A stretch of 64,000 nt of DNA from Dactylonectria macrodidyma (GCA_020744425.1 JAGMUV010000001.1:682001-746000); one strand, 5' to 3'. Shown: positions 33,859-45,360, numbered from the stretch's first letter. The notes: generated from the letters alone by a model not told the origin. Translations and numbers: made by a program.

Positions 33859-35228
33859 ATGTCTCTATCCCAGAGAGCTGAAAACGGCGGCCCTGAATTC
33901 CCACGATTGAGGAGGTTCAACACGGCGCCATCGCCAGTTACCATCGAGCTTGTAACGGTTGTTGCCATCCCATCGCCTACTTCAACTCGGAAGTGGGCTT
34001 TCAAAGCCAATCAGAAAATCACCCTCGAGCCCTCGCCGACATCGCCGACAGCAATGAGCCGTTGTGCTAGTGATATGCCAGACGAAGCGAGTGCTATTAG
34101 CAACAATGGCGGCGACACTGATAGAACTACAAGCACCGATGGTGATATTAGTAAGGACGCGGATGACGGCAATGGCGACAATAGCGATAACCGTGTTTCT
34201 AATCATCCACACTTATCACCAGCGCCATCGCCATCGCCATCGCCATCGCCATTGGCATCATTGGCATCAGACACAGCATCCCTCACAGGTGCAAACCAGG
34301 TGACCGACAGCTCGAATCGGAGCCCTAGGTCGATCTTAAAATCGTTGTTTCAAACATTTCTTACACCAATGAACCTCGCCATGACGTTTCTGGCAGTGGC
34401 TGCCTTGGTCTGGGGTATCAAATCATACAACGCGGCCAACTTTGGCAATCTTCTGAATCAGATGGAGGCATGTCGACAACATCCGGTACGTAATCAACTA
34501 TTGTAAAGCTATCGAAATGACGAATGGAGTAGCAAATTTCTTCCTCCTTTCCTGTCTCAATACTATGATTCTTAATCCCCATGTTACCTTCCCAATATTA
34601 CCTACTAACCGTATTAATGCAGAATGATACGTTTCTTCAAAGCACGGATCTCTGTATCAAGATGCGGCAGCAACACGACTATGATTCCGATATCTCCCTA
34701 CCCATCACCGATGTTTCGGCAACTCACGAAATAGAGGCACCTTCGTTACCCAACAGTGCAAATGGTCATGGCCATCAGAGACGCAACGTCGAACAAGATG
34801 AAAGGCCTCGAGGCGTTCATCCCATATCAAAGGATAGCACTCACGTGATGAGCCGCCGCCAACTTGTGGGAAAATGGCTGGAATCGGGCACACTCTTTCT
34901 TTCTGGGCCGATCTACCGTTACTCTATGCGTCGCTTCGAAAGCACCCGCTCTGCGCGCGCTTTCCCGCTCACCCTTTCAGTCTCCTCTCTTTTTGCAGTT
35001 TTCTATCTTTTTGTGGTTTCCTCTCTTTTTGTAGTTTTCTATCTTTTTGTGGTTTCCTCTCTTTTTGTAGTTTTCTCTCTTTTGGCATGTTTTCTACTTG
35101 CATATGCTCCTTCTACATTACCATTTCATCCAGATTTCATATACTGGCTCACCTGGTTGATAGTGCTACTATTGGCCTATGAGAAAATGATATACCCAAC
35201 CCGCAGCAATCCCCAACCCTTTCTTTAA
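33859..35228 (+). CDS. Unknown membrane protein with hydrophobic tandem repeat
   Basis: Exons 33859-34485 and 34623-35228 (intron 137 bp, gtacgt...aatgcag with a ctaac branch) give a 410-aa product. The N-terminal part is Ser/Thr/Pro/Asp-rich and contains a (Ser-Pro) run from a CCATCG hexanucleotide repeat at 34225-34248. A first membrane segment is MTFLAVAALVWGIKSY. A second, long hydrophobic region is built from a 12-residue repeat (SSLFVVFYLFVV, two and two-thirds copies), then SLLACFLLAYA and a last segment, YWLTWLIVLLLAY. Divergent from the other unknown membrane protein at 31205-32688, with which it could share regulation. No family recognised. Confidence 0.72.
34983..35078 (+). repeat. 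36-bp in-frame tandem repeat (12 aa) in a membrane region
   Basis: Units at 34983-35018, 35019-35054 and a partial third at 35055-35078 are near-identical and pyrimidine-rich (TCCTCTCTTTTTG...). They encode SSLF-A/V-VFYLFVV twice and then SSLFVVFS. The unit is 36 bp and the frame is kept, so it is coding expansion inside the membrane segment. Confidence 0.85.
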
Positions 35229-36234
35229 CCGAAATATGCATCGCAACGTTTGTAGTTGGGTTCTGGGCTAGCTGCTGAGCTGGTTGCTCCACCGTCTGGT
35301 TTTGGCTGTGAGTAGAAAGGAGCAGTTATCTGTTGTTATTTTCGAATCTTGATGTCGTACTCTACGTCAAGGGCAGGTTGGAAAGCGGAGAGTAGCCCTC
35401 ACAAGGGCATTTCATTTTCGGCTGCTTGAAACAATTCGTTCGTTTTGGCTAGAGTTACTGAGAGCTGGAAGGCGTGTGCGAGGCAGCATTGATTTACGTG
35501 ATTGGATTACTTGGCTTAGGTGTGGTACCTCAACTGTTTCCTTTTGAGTATATTTCTTGTTCTTATGGGCTACTTCAATCCCATGTACAGCTTCTGAAGT
35601 AAATATACCTGAGTTATGGAGAAAACTGTTTTTTTCTGACCTGGTGGCAGCAGCAACTCGCCGTTGATGGAGTGGACAGCATGTTCAATAGTACAGATAC
35701 TGAAGGATGTCTTTCGACACTCTGTAATGTGCTTCGTCCGATCCTGTTATATGATACGCGTATCTGAGCTGTTATTCTGTAGGGAAAACAGGCGGAGGTA
35801 GAGAGGAGCGACAGCTGAGCGGCCGCTGGAACAATATTTTCGTTCTTGGACTTTATATGCTGCTTCGTCCCCGGAAGTGTTCAATCGGATAAAGTTTATT
35901 GCCGTTATTTTCTCTCTGTAGGCCACCACAACATAGCATAGACGGAGCGAGCGATGAAGTACTTTTGAGAGAGCGTGCAGCGGGCTCAGCTCAATTCTAG
36001 GGCTTTCAACGGCATTGTATGTCTCAAATAAAAAAAAATCTGAACCAAGATATGGAAAAGAGTACGGGCAAATGCGATACCGACCCTAACTGTTAGTCTG
36101 CGACTTCTGAGCCCTAGGCCCCAGACAGAGTTCTGAAAGATGCTATAGGCGTGCCCGAAAACAAATCAGGACGAACGAAGACGTCCTGTTTGCCCTTATT
36201 TGTCTTTGCGGTTGATGACTCTCTGCGGCTCGTA
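35229..36234. other. Intergenic region
   Basis: The 3' flank of the membrane-protein gene. No supportable gene; frames are all under 65 codons. It ends at the left border of MITE copy B. Confidence 0.45.
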
Positions 36235-36527
36235 CGGAGGACCATTTCAAAAGTTCTTTGCCCACGCTAAGGACACCATACTCTCGAACCCTTGCTAGAT
36301 ACTTGACAATACATTCAGCCTCATACCATTACAGGCTAATATCTGCTAAATTTATAGCAGGTTTAGTAGTACTAGACCTATATTATGGCTAGCTAGTAGG
36401 CTATGTGTGCTATAATATAGGGCCCAATTTAGTGCTAATATTATATGCAAGATTCCTAATGTTCTTTTAATAAGAAAAAGCAAAATGTGGCTTGTGCACA
36501 GGCAAAGACTTTTGAAATGGTCCTCCG
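36235..36527. mobile_element. TA-flanked MITE, copy B (293 bp)
   Basis: Same element as copy A at 17911-18206. The left end CGGAGGACCATTTCAAAAGT is matched by the inverted right end with no mismatch over these 20 bases. TA is present on both flanks (36233-36234 and 36528-36529). It has no coding capacity. It lies about 610 bp upstream of the GH16 gene start, so it may sit in that gene's promoter region. The better preserved TIRs indicate a younger or less mutated copy than A. Confidence 0.9.
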
Positions 36528-37140
36528 TATGTGAGAACTAGACCTCCCCTGTCTCTATCGTCTATCTGCTATTAGTAAATGCGAGAACAGCGAGAGCAAT
36601 TAAGTGGTGGCTCGTCAGGAGAAAATTTCACTAGGACCTCTCAGCCCAAGGTTTGCGGCTATGCAACTTCGAGCTTTATCATCTGGGCACTTGGCATTGC
36701 GATAAGGGTGCCGCACTTCCGTTATGTCTGAATATGCAAAGATGTTCTATGATTCGTCGCGATGGTTGCATATTGTAGACAGTATTTCTAGTGTAATCTC
36801 GCCTGGATGCGTGAATTTTATTTTGATATCATGCTGTACATTTGTTGAGCAGTCTGCTTGCATTTGAACTCATTCGCGTGCTCCTCCCATTGCGATATCT
36901 AGGCAAAGGGCAACTTTTTATTTGGCCAAGACAGACTCCTTGGCTGGAGAAGCTTCGTGACAGTGTGACGTCATGCCAAGGTTATGCATGTTCGACTGGC
37001 GTGTCACCGACACTTCACGGCTGCTCCGCCTCCCCGTTGGCAGAAGCTAGTGTACTGTTGACTTCGTATATGTACCTGGCTGTAGATATATCATTTCTGC
37101 ATCAATTATTTCCACATCTCAGTAGACAAATAATCTTAAA
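36528..37140. other. Upstream region of the GH16 gene
   Basis: Contains the probable promoter and leader of the gene starting at 37141 (the last bases before the ATG read CAGTAGACAAATAATCTTAAA). No separate gene seen. Confidence 0.4.
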
Positions 37141-38171
37141 ATGGCTTGGAAAGACAAATTGAAACGCCTCAAGGATGAGGTCGAGAGCATGATCTCACCG
37201 CCGCAGGGCGACGCTTCGCAGCAACAGCAACACCAGACGCCGTATTCGCAGCCCCCGCAGTCACAATTTTCGCAGTATCCGCCGCCTCCGCCGGTTCCCT
37301 CGGAAGGGCAAATATACTGGCAGCCGCGATTTCAGGCAGATGCCGCTGTCACTGTTGAGTGGGATGCAAAGATTGGAAATGGTCCAGATGGCTGGGGAAA
37401 CCAGGAGTTGGAGCATTATACCGCAAACACCGCCAACGCCTTTCAGTAGGTCTATGGATCTATCTATGCCCTCATACGATGGAGGCTCGATAGACATCAG
37501 GCTAACCGTGTTCGCCCAGCACTCAGGATGGTCGACTTGTGATCCGCGCGATTGCCCAGAACTCCGCGCCGTCCGCCGAGCAGCGGTACACCTCTGCCCG
37601 GCTGGTGAGCAGACAGACTCTGGCCCGAGATAGAGGCGTCCTCACGGGCATCATCCTATCTCCCTGCGCCGAAGGCATCTGGCCGGCCTTCTGGCTGCTT
37701 CCACAGGAGCCCTTCTCCTGGCCCGTAGACGGCGAGGTCGATATCGCGGAAACCTGGAACGGCGACCACGAGAACAGGACCTGCCTGCACTGGGGCTTCC
37801 ACCACGAGCAGCAGAAGCATCGCGTCATCGGCACCAAGATCCCCGACATGCACGCCCGCCCTGTGCGGTACGACTTCGCCTGGGATCAACCCGGAGGACA
37901 TGCTGGACAGGGCAGGATGGTCTGGTACATCGATGGCCGGCCCGTCATGAAGGCGCCCATCCCAGAGGGCACGCGGCCCATGAGGGATATGACGATCCTG
38001 CTCAACGTGGCAATGGGAGGGAGCGTCTGCGGCGGCAAGGTTCCAGCCGACGGATATTATGATATGGTCGTCCAAACCCTCTTCCTAGGCAGCGAGCCCG
38101 AGTATGGTGGTTGGGGTCGTTTCGAGCATGATTGGGCTAACCCGAGCACGCCTTATGGAAACACATATTGA
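37141..38171 (+). CDS. GH16 glycoside hydrolase (beta-1,3-glucanase/laminarinase type), no signal peptide
   Basis: Exons 37141-37445 and 37520-38171 (intron 74 bp, gtaggt...gcccag) encode 318 aa. Residues 1-57 are an unusual charged and Gln/Pro-rich N-terminus (KDKLKRLKDEVESM, then poly-Gln and PPPPPVP) without a signal peptide. The rest is a GH16 domain. Its catalytic signature is GEVDIAE (Glu174 and Glu179, with Asp176), preceded by GIWPAFWLLP and followed by HWGFHH and VWYIDGRPV; the end is ILLNVAMGG. These enzymes split beta-1,3- or mixed-linked glucans. The absence of a secretion signal suggests an intracellular, non-classically secreted or moonlighting protein, or a missed upstream exon; the ATG context (TTAAAATGG) is reasonable. 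The frame is clean. Confidence 0.9.
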
Positions 38172-38678
38172 GTGCAGCCCTAGACCTGCACGACCTGTAG
38201 TTGGGTTATCATGAAGAATGCTTATCTAGAAAATCATCTCCCCATATTTCGTCACTCGAGTGAACCCTTCGTCATATCTGTGGCAGTGCCAAACACGTTG
38301 TGTGCTGTTTTGGGAAAGCGACAGGGATGTATCACTCTGGGCTGATGTCACTGGATGCATCATCAGGGCGCGCATGGAGACTCTGAGTGGCTGGCACCAT
38401 CCACAAGTTCGTAGCTATCGACAAGCAGCATAGTGAATGATCGACACTTTCAGGGTCGCAAAGGAAGAAAAGGATGTGCGGGTGATGTCAACTGCTGCGA
38501 TAAGCATATCCACGAAAAGAATTGATCACCATGGCGTTCGTCTATATCTAGCCTCGATTCCCATCAACGAACTATTCACAATTCATCAACTTCAAGCTCT
38601 TCAATCACAGCACCAAAACAAATCTATCAAGATTTCACCAATACCAAACACCAAACATAACCACCCAATCTAGACACA
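38172..38678. other. Intergenic region
   Basis: 3' flank of the GH16 gene and a CA/AC-rich leader (from about 38590) before the next small gene. No other feature seen. Confidence 0.45.
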
Positions 38679-38961
38679 ATGGCCCCCAAGTATGCCCTCC
38701 CCCGACATCCATCTCAACCCATTCTAACACTGTATCAATAGGTGGATGCGCAGATTGTCCCTCAAGTCTTCAGACAACAAGGCCGGCAAGCAAGTCGCGG
38801 ACCAGTCTGAGGAGCAGCAGCAAGGGCAGCAGCAGCAGCAGCGTCAGCGTCAGGGATCCTTGGATTCCAACCCAGATGCCGGAAGGGGCCTTGACAAGCG
38901 CGCCGACTTTCTTGTGTCGCCCACATTCTTCTGGACGAGTACCGCCAATCGAATTGCTTAG
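38679..38961 (+). CDS. Small Gln-rich two-exon protein
   Basis: An 11-bp first exon (38679-38689, MAPK) and an exon 38742-38961, joined by a 52-bp intron (gtatgc...caatag, with a ctaac branch), give 76 residues. After a basic start (WMRRLSLKSSDNKAGKQ) comes a Gln-rich part (EEQQQGQQQQQRQRQ) and a C-terminal stretch RADFLVSPTFFWTSTANRIA. The leader is AC-rich, as in highly expressed fungal genes. The tiny first exon is supported by frame restoration only. No family recognised; such small low-complexity proteins are common and fast evolving. Confidence 0.6.
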
Positions 38962-39271
38962 GTGAAATGATAATGTGCAAAAGAAACGGTTGGAACTGTA
39001 TCAAAATTGGGAAGCGTTAGAGAGTACAATACCCGGAGGAATGGCAGAGTTGAATTTTCATTTTTGTACAAGTACACCGAGAATCGTTAACAATGTGGCT
39101 TTAAAAAGCCATCTTCGCACCTTGCTACTGGTTTACGAGCATCTGTATCAGTTTCGTTGTATTAAGACCCTGGAAATTGCCATAGAAGTATGTGATTAAA
39201 TCATATGCCTGTGCATTGCGTATTCTGGTCCTCGCCTAGTGCGATTGTACCTTCAAGCTCATCTGACATAC

Positions 39272-41305
39272 TCATTTAGAATCAGCGACCGGGATTCTCT
39301 GTAGAATCAACCCTCTTGCTTGCTCGGCCAATCCCCATGTGACTGTACACTCCGCGAGTGCCTGGACCAAAGGGTGTGATTCTTCCGGAACCCCAAGAGT
39401 ATCGAAAGCTCGGATGGCTTGAACAATACCATACACAAGAATTAGAGGGGCATGACGAAGGCCGTATTGGTGACGGTATCTCCGTGTTATTGATGCAATG
39501 TCTTCTGCTGATAATAGACAGCACTGCCGAGCACCTTGATCTGAAGTATTGGACAGCACAGAAACGGCCTGGTCAAAGTTGAGAGCTATGCGTGCGCTGT
39601 GGAAGAGTAGACTATTGATCAACGTCAGCGATGGGCCGCATACAAAGGTTCACCGGCGAGAGATGAAGGTGAGTCCCAAATACAGAATACACTCACTGAA
39701 TCATAGCCACACTAGGGATAAGCGGCGTGTCAATGGGCTCCCACTTGCTCCATTCTGCTCGGCCAGGTATCCCCGACTTCCAACGACTCAGCTCAATATT
39801 CAAAGAATCGAGGCAAGCACGGCGGCTCATGCCGTTCAAATTTGAGCGAGGAGAGAACAATGTGCTTAACATCCGCTCAATGGCTCGGGCAAGGTGAATT
39901 TGCTCGCGGTAGTATGGAACCATAGAGCCAATTCTGTCGAGCTCATCGTCGGTACCAGAAAAGCCAACTGAGCGCCATGGTCTCAATTCTGGGATATCCC
40001 TGAAACACCAAGTTAGCCAGGTGCACAAGGAGATGGATAGACTGGCGTACGGTTGCTGCTGGATAGGTTCAACCTCAGCATCGTCATAATAGAGAATCAC
40101 CGGCCGACCAAGGATCAGACTAATGAGTTTGTCAGATATGTAACAACCCCAGTAGATTCGTCTTCGTATTTCGACGTCCTCATTTGTTGTGAGTGAGGCA
40201 TCATATGATATCCAGTTTTTGGGATCTTTTTGGAAGCCTAAATCTTGTGCGATACGGAATGCGATCCCTAATTCCATAGAACGAAGGTTAGCTCATTCCA
40301 AGGCAAGAAAAACTCGCCCACAAATGAGAACTAATGCGTTGTCGTAGACTAACCAGAGAAACCCCATCCTTTGGAAAGGTTCCCTCTGCCGATCTCATAG
40401 AAAGCTAGACAGAGGAATGCCTGGACAGTAACGATGGAAGGCTGGGTAAGGCCAGTGACCATAAGGATACTCTCGGCCGCGGTGAAAAATTGCTCGCTTG
40501 ACCTGCGATCGCCTTCATCGCTTGACATCAGAGTCCCCAGAGCGCAGATGGACAGCAAAAGTGCCGAAGACCAATATTTGCAGTTGACTCGATCGCCTAG
40601 GTGGTCCCGGAGGAACCCCTCGCGATAAATGAACATAAATTGGGGGTATTGCCATTTGAAGAATTGCATCAACGCTTTAGCAATGACTTCATCTTCGATA
40701 TTGATACCGAAGTGTTCAAGGACATGCGAGAAGTTTGACTCGGAACCGAGATACAAGGGCGCCTGTGTCGTGGAGTCTTTTACTGCTTGCTGTGCCTGAT
40801 TTCCTGTTTGGGCGCGATATATGCTCGTTGGCCCATGGTAGATCAGCGAGCCGTCAAGCCCGAGCTGAAGTTCGGATTGCGCTTGCGTAACTTCCTCCTG
40901 TGACTCGCTAGGCCCTGTGAAGGGAGCGGACTTGTGATCGGGAAAGGACACTGTGCTCAAAAGAGTGTCCCGGTCTCGTGGCGATGCAACTTGAAGACTA
41001 GTGATGAAGGATTCGAGCCAGACAACCCGGTCTTCCAGGCCTTTAACGTAGTCATGTGAAGCAGGACGCCTCTTTCGGTCCACTTGGTTGTACTCGCAAT
41101 TGTGGTTTGCTTTGATGCAGTTGGCGCAGGGCTCTGTTCGAGAGCATTTAAGCTGCACACCGAGGGATGAGCTAAGTACCCCTGAAGTTCAATTTTCACA
41201 TACCTTTCTGTACTGACACCTCTTGCACCTGTATATGCGTTAGTATAGTATCGGTTCTGTCTAATGGGGCTCATACGATAAGTTTTTGGCAGCTGAGGCA
41301 AGCAT
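39272..41305 (-). CDS. Zn2Cys6 transcription factor with fungal_trans domain
   Basis: Six exons (41305-41277, 41228-41204, 41152-40354, 40267-40051, 39999-39697, 39611-39272) sum to 571 codons. The zinc cluster crosses two introns: SCKRCQYRK, then LKCSRTEPCANCIKANHNC. A linker (GLEDRVVWLESFITSL) leads to the fungal_trans domain: FFKWQYPQFMFIYREGFL, SKGWGFSGIAFRIAQDLGFQKDP, RRRIYWGCYISDKLISLILGRP. The fourth intron is 51 bp and in frame; its removal gives QQQPDIPELRPW. All donors and acceptors are canonical and no stop remains, so the gene appears intact. It is next to the APH kinase, PLP enzyme and permease genes and is the natural candidate regulator of that block (inference). Confidence 0.88.
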
Positions 41306-41698
41306 GACTGTAACTGATGATCTGGAGTTCAATAGTGAATGTCTGACTGTGTGGATACCGCGTGGATGTAGGAAGTGATCTGCTCCGCCGCTGGTGCACT
41401 GTCGCGAACTGTATCACGTGCATGCCGAGAGGTGTGACGTAATCTAAGAGACCGCTGCATCAACACCACCCTACACTTACCAAACACAAGATTTAGCAGC
41501 TGGAAAATCATCACGTCCCGATCTCACAAGACAAATTTGCATTAAGCCGTTCTGTTTTAGAGCTCATTCTGGAGTCGCACTGCAGATTTGAACTTATGTC
41601 AGTTGACCAGGGCGTATCTCCGTTGCGTAAGTCTCAAAATCGGGTGAGATGATGGTAATGATGAGTGGTTCTGTGCTTCCGTGTTAGAGCACTCGTTT
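41306..41698. other. Intergenic region
   Basis: Upstream region of the regulator and downstream of the kinase gene; no other feature seen. Confidence 0.45.
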
Positions 41699-42934
41699 TT
41701 ACTGTGATTCATCCTGGACACCTTGGGCGACATTCACGGCCGTTGTGGTAACAAGCTCCCCTCTGTCAGAGTAGTACTCGGGTTTGTAGTCAACCCGACC
41801 AGAATATGCAAGCCCTGTCCCCTCTTTCAGCGACTTCAAATAGTAGGTTGCAGAGTGTATGAGCGTATCTTTAGAACACCGCATCGACATAAAGGCGTCG
41901 TGGAAGCCATTGAGGACATAAGTTTTTGAGTTCATGCACTTGATGAACGATTCCTGCGCCTCTGGACACGGCAAGTGATTGAAAATTTGGGAAACGAAAT
42001 GCGCACGTAGAATTGCGTTCTCGGCATACAGGTGCTTAGACCAAGATGCGTCCTGAATGAAGATCGGGTATTCATAAAGGAAGTATGATGGGCCGCTGTG
42101 AGCATATTCAAAGTCAATAAGCCCTGTGAGCTTTGGGCCAGAACCATCCGAAGACTGTAGAAAGAGCATGTTCTGCGCATCAAGGTCGGCGTGAATCATC
42201 GCAAACGGTGGTTCCAGGTAGGTAGCGCTGTTTTTGTGGGTGAACCCAGCCAACTCAGTCCGAATGTCTTCAAATAGTTCCGCTAATGCCTTGGATTCAA
42301 CTGAATCTTGGGAGACAAAGGATTGGAGGTACTCGAGCGTCGAATCAAAGGGTCCCTTTGGTGACTCGTAGCAGGGACTGACAACAGGACCAATCCAGTT
42401 ATTGGTGAGACTACCAATTTTATCGAAACGGAGAGAGGCGAACTGAGTGATGACCAACGTAATCTCAGTTAGGACCGCTTTCTTATGGTCAAGTGACAGA
42501 TCGTCCCAAGTTTTGTAGAGATGCCGGCCAGGAAGCTTCTCCATGAGCACGAAAGCGGCGCCGACTTCGTTCTCCGGATCCAGGTCTTGGTAATATATTT
42601 CTGGAACCGGGATGCTGGTGTGCCTTTTGAGATATCGGATGGTGGCAATTTCGCTTTCCTCTTTGGCAGAGATTCCCTTGACGCGAGCAAAGCGGGCCAT
42701 GCAACAGTAGCCAGACCGTGCCACAGACTCAAAGGGAATGCTATCTCCTGCTTGGAATTGGAGAACAAATATTTCGTGCCATGAACCCCTCGTAAGTCGT
42801 TTGGCACTGGTGCAGGTCGCTTGGAAGGTTTCTGTCGCAAGCTCGATCAGTTTGGGAATGTCGAGCTGCAACTCTGGAGGCTCATCTGAGTCGTACTCGT
42901 CGTCGGCGCTAGAATAAGACGACATCTTGCGCAT
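41699..42934 (-). CDS. Aminoglycoside-phosphotransferase-fold (APH) kinase
   Basis: A 411-aa single-exon protein of the APH/choline-kinase-like superfamily (PF01636 type). An acidic N-terminus is followed by a nucleotide-binding N-lobe (SVARSGYCCMARFAR, EIATIRYLKRHTSIPVPEI, AFVLMEKLPG). The Brenner-type catalytic motif is HADLDAQN (residues 248-255), and the metal-binding Asp is in GLIDFEYA (Asp274). Fungal genomes carry many copies with unknown small-molecule substrates; antibiotic resistance is not implied. It lies between the Zn2Cys6 regulator and the class V PLP enzyme, all on the minus strand. The frame is clean. The start at 42934 may be followed by an alternative Met4. Confidence 0.88.
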   Translation of the reverse strand: MRKMSSYSSADDEYDSDEPPELQLDIPKLIELATETFQATCTSAKRLTRGSWHEIFVLQFQAGDSIPFESVARSGYCCMARFARVKGISAKEESEIATIRYLKRHTSIPVPEIYYQDLDPENEVGAAFVLMEKLPGRHLYKTWDDLSLDHKKAVLTEITLVITQFASLRFDKIGSLTNNWIGPVVSPCYESPKGPFDSTLEYLQSFVSQDSVESKALAELFEDIRTELAGFTHKNSATYLEPPFAMIHADLDAQNMLFLQSSDGSGPKLTGLIDFEYAHSGPSYFLYEYPIFIQDASWSKHLYAENAILRAHFVSQIFNHLPCPEAQESFIKCMNSKTYVLNGFHDAFMSMRCSKDTLIHSATYYLKSLKEGTGLAYSGRVDYKPEYYSDRGELVTTTAVNVAQGVQDESQ

Positions 42935-43812
42935 GTGGAGATGGTCGAGAAGTATGAAGGATTAGCGCGCTGATGGAAGCGGGTGCGTGGATTGCGGATG
43001 ACGAAAACTTGGAGGGCATCGGAAAGAAAAGAAAAGCGCGAAAATTGATCTTGATTGGTCATCAATCAACTGAAGGTTGGCCAACAACAAAGCGATTCAA
43101 CCATGTTAACTGCAGGCGACTTCACTCCCAAATCCCCTTCATGCAATTTCTCGCCGAGAAACACACTACGCTGCAAAAATCTATCAACGATAATTCCTTC
43201 CCCTACTGGGGGAAGGACTATGAGAAGAGCCAAGAAAGGACACATTGTCTATCAGTCAGGCCATCAAGGATTCGAGGGAAGGCATATATCGTCGCACTTT
43301 TTCATCACTTGAGCTTTCAACTCCATTGCGGTGGCAAATCATCGTCGAGAGCAGTTAAATGAAGATGTGGGACATCACAAAAGGGCCCTAATCTCCCCTC
43401 TTCTTCATCCAGGATCCCGTGGTCAAAGGTCAAGGCGTCTCCCAGAGAGGGTTGCCCATTGGGGCCAGAGTCAAGTCCTGTCTCTACGATGTTCTCTTGG
43501 CGCTCTGTTCATGCCGTAGCAGCATCCTGGAAGCAGAAGTTGATATATCCTCGGAGTTTTGAGGCATTATTTTCTTAGGTGAAAGCAACCCTTAGCGTAC
43601 GCTGCAAGTACTCACTTCCACAACTTTTAAGATAGACGACGAGGACAATGTTAGTCCAGAAATGATTTACAGGCATCTGCGATTATCTAAACTTTTGATT
43701 CGAAACAGAAACCTCCCCATTTCCCCATTAGTCTCTCGAAAACACCTCCAGTTGCAATGTTATGAATTGGTATCTATAGACTGAAGTGTAACACCACGAA
43801 GCAATGCTCTAC
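42935..43812. other. Intergenic region
   Basis: Promoter of the APH kinase gene and 3' flank of the PLP enzyme gene. Frames at 42973-43362 (+) show no family features. No repeat or RNA found. Confidence 0.45.
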
Positions 43813-45090
43813 CTAGCATTGTAATCCGGCATCCAATCCAGACTGAATTACCTCTGCGAGTCTCTGAACGTCATGTACAGAGCTGTAGAACCCGAAGGAT
43901 ACCCTTACACCCCATCTAAAGGTCGTGGTAGCCACGTTATTTTGCTTAAAGTGCACTGCCCATTCATCTCCATACAAGTTGAGAATGTACAAATGTGGTG
44001 CGTGGTTGCAGTGCTCAGTCGGTCCGAGAATTTTGACCCCCAGTAGTTTGCACCTTGCACGCAGTACATCTCCAAGTCCATACAGATGGTTTTTGACGTC
44101 CTCGGGTCCCATGATGTCGAGATAGAATCGGAGAAATGCCCTCGCTGCCGATGCTGCCATCAGGTTCATGTTTGCGTGCTCATATCTGCGGGCAGAGGAA
44201 TGAAAGTCGATTGGGCCATTCGGGATCATGAAATCCTCGGATGTGTTGTTTACGGAGCCGTACCCAACGGTAGGTGGCGTTGGATTCAGATCGCGGATGA
44301 AATCTTCTTGGACATATAGCGCCGCAAGCCCCAGCGGTGAGTTCAGTCCCTTGTGTAAACTGAACGCTGCTGCGGACACGCCCAGGGCTTGAACATCAAC
44401 GTCTGCGAACCCCACTTGCTGGGTCAAATCGGCGAGAACATGGATTCCCCGAGGACGATAGGCGGCACAGATATCCGTCACATCATTCCATTGTCCGCTG
44501 TGAAACATGATGGAACTAATACCAATCGCGCGGGTTCTTTCGTCAACATGGTCGGCAAAGGTGTTGGCATTAGCCGTTGTGGCAAACCCGTCCCTGCCTG
44601 ATGGTGTTGGAGCTTGTCTAACCTCAACGCCGAGATCTCGCAGAGCCAGCCATCCATACGCTTGATTTGGATGTTCGCAATCAAGAATCACAACATTGTC
44701 TCCGGGCTGAAGGCTGAGGCTATGCATGAAGTAGCTCATTGCTTCTGTCGTGTCCCGAGTAAAGGCGATACAGGATGGGTCGGTGTTGATGTATTGTGCC
44801 AACAGCAGACGAGTTTCTTCTGCAATATCGCGCCATAGCGGCTTGGGTGAAGAATTGTGAAGCCATTGCGTACAGAACTGGTTGATAGCCTCGTGGATGA
44901 CCAAGTTGGATGGTGGCATGAACCCGGCGTTAAGGTGGGTGACGGTTCCGTCCGCCACGACTGGGACGAGTTGACGAAAGATGTCGAATTTGGCATTCAA
45001 GGAGGGCTGTTTACGTGTGGGCTCCTTGGCCGCAATACCACTTGAGGGTGACTCGTCTTCTTCGACATCGTTGATGCTGATCGGAGCCAT
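43813..45090 (-). CDS. Class V PLP-dependent aminotransferase-fold enzyme (isopenicillin-N-epimerase/CefD-like)
   Basis: A 425-aa single-exon enzyme of the aspartate-aminotransferase fold, class V. It shows THLNAGFMPPSN near the N-terminus, IAFTRDTTEAMSYFM (cofactor phosphate binding), LDCEHPNQAYGW, and the cofactor Asp/Gln pair in LADLTQQVG (Asp221, Gln224). The Schiff-base lysine lies in FSLHKGLNSPLG (Lys247), and the C-terminal part has FRWGVRVSFGFYSS. Relatives epimerise or desulfurate amino acids; the reaction here cannot be read from the sequence. It is divergent from the amino acid permease at 46448, across an intergenic region with a striking repeat array. Its leader contains a 13-bp direct repeat (45117-45142). 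The gene is intact. Confidence 0.88.
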   Translation of the reverse strand: MAPISINDVEEDESPSSGIAAKEPTRKQPSLNAKFDIFRQLVPVVADGTVTHLNAGFMPPSNLVIHEAINQFCTQWLHNSSPKPLWRDIAEETRLLLAQYINTDPSCIAFTRDTTEAMSYFMHSLSLQPGDNVVILDCEHPNQAYGWLALRDLGVEVRQAPTPSGRDGFATTANANTFADHVDERTRAIGISSIMFHSGQWNDVTDICAAYRPRGIHVLADLTQQVGFADVDVQALGVSAAAFSLHKGLNSPLGLAALYVQEDFIRDLNPTPPTVGYGSVNNTSEDFMIPNGPIDFHSSARRYEHANMNLMAASAARAFLRFYLDIMGPEDVKNHLYGLGDVLRARCKLLGVKILGPTEHCNHAPHLYILNLYGDEWAVHFKQNNVATTTFRWGVRVSFGFYSSVHDVQRLAEVIQSGLDAGLQC

Positions 45091-45116
45091 GATGGTTGAT
45101 TAATAAGTTAAATGAC

Positions 45117-45142
45117 TTCCGTCTTGGTTTTCCGTCTTGGTT
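45117..45142. repeat. 13-bp direct repeat in the leader of the PLP enzyme gene
   Basis: TTCCGTCTTGGTT occurs twice without a gap (45117-45129 and 45130-45142), 27 bp upstream of the ATG. Its complement contains AAGACGGA, a word shared with the array further upstream (AAGACGGAGACC at 45613), so the two may be related. Confidence 0.6.
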
Positions 45143-45360
45143 AAGGATAGTGTTGGTGAATATGTCCTCTGGTCGTATCGTCCGAGGCTGGAATCTTCCA
45201 TTCTTATATGTTTCTGCGCTTGGTTCCATCCTCTAATGCTCTGCTGTCTTCATCAAGCAGGCCCGGGTATACAATGCTTGCAAAACCTTATATGGCAGCT
45301 TTAGAGCAGCCCTCGAGGTTCTTGATTCCGCGAGGGCCATTCAAATGCGTTGGAATGTTA

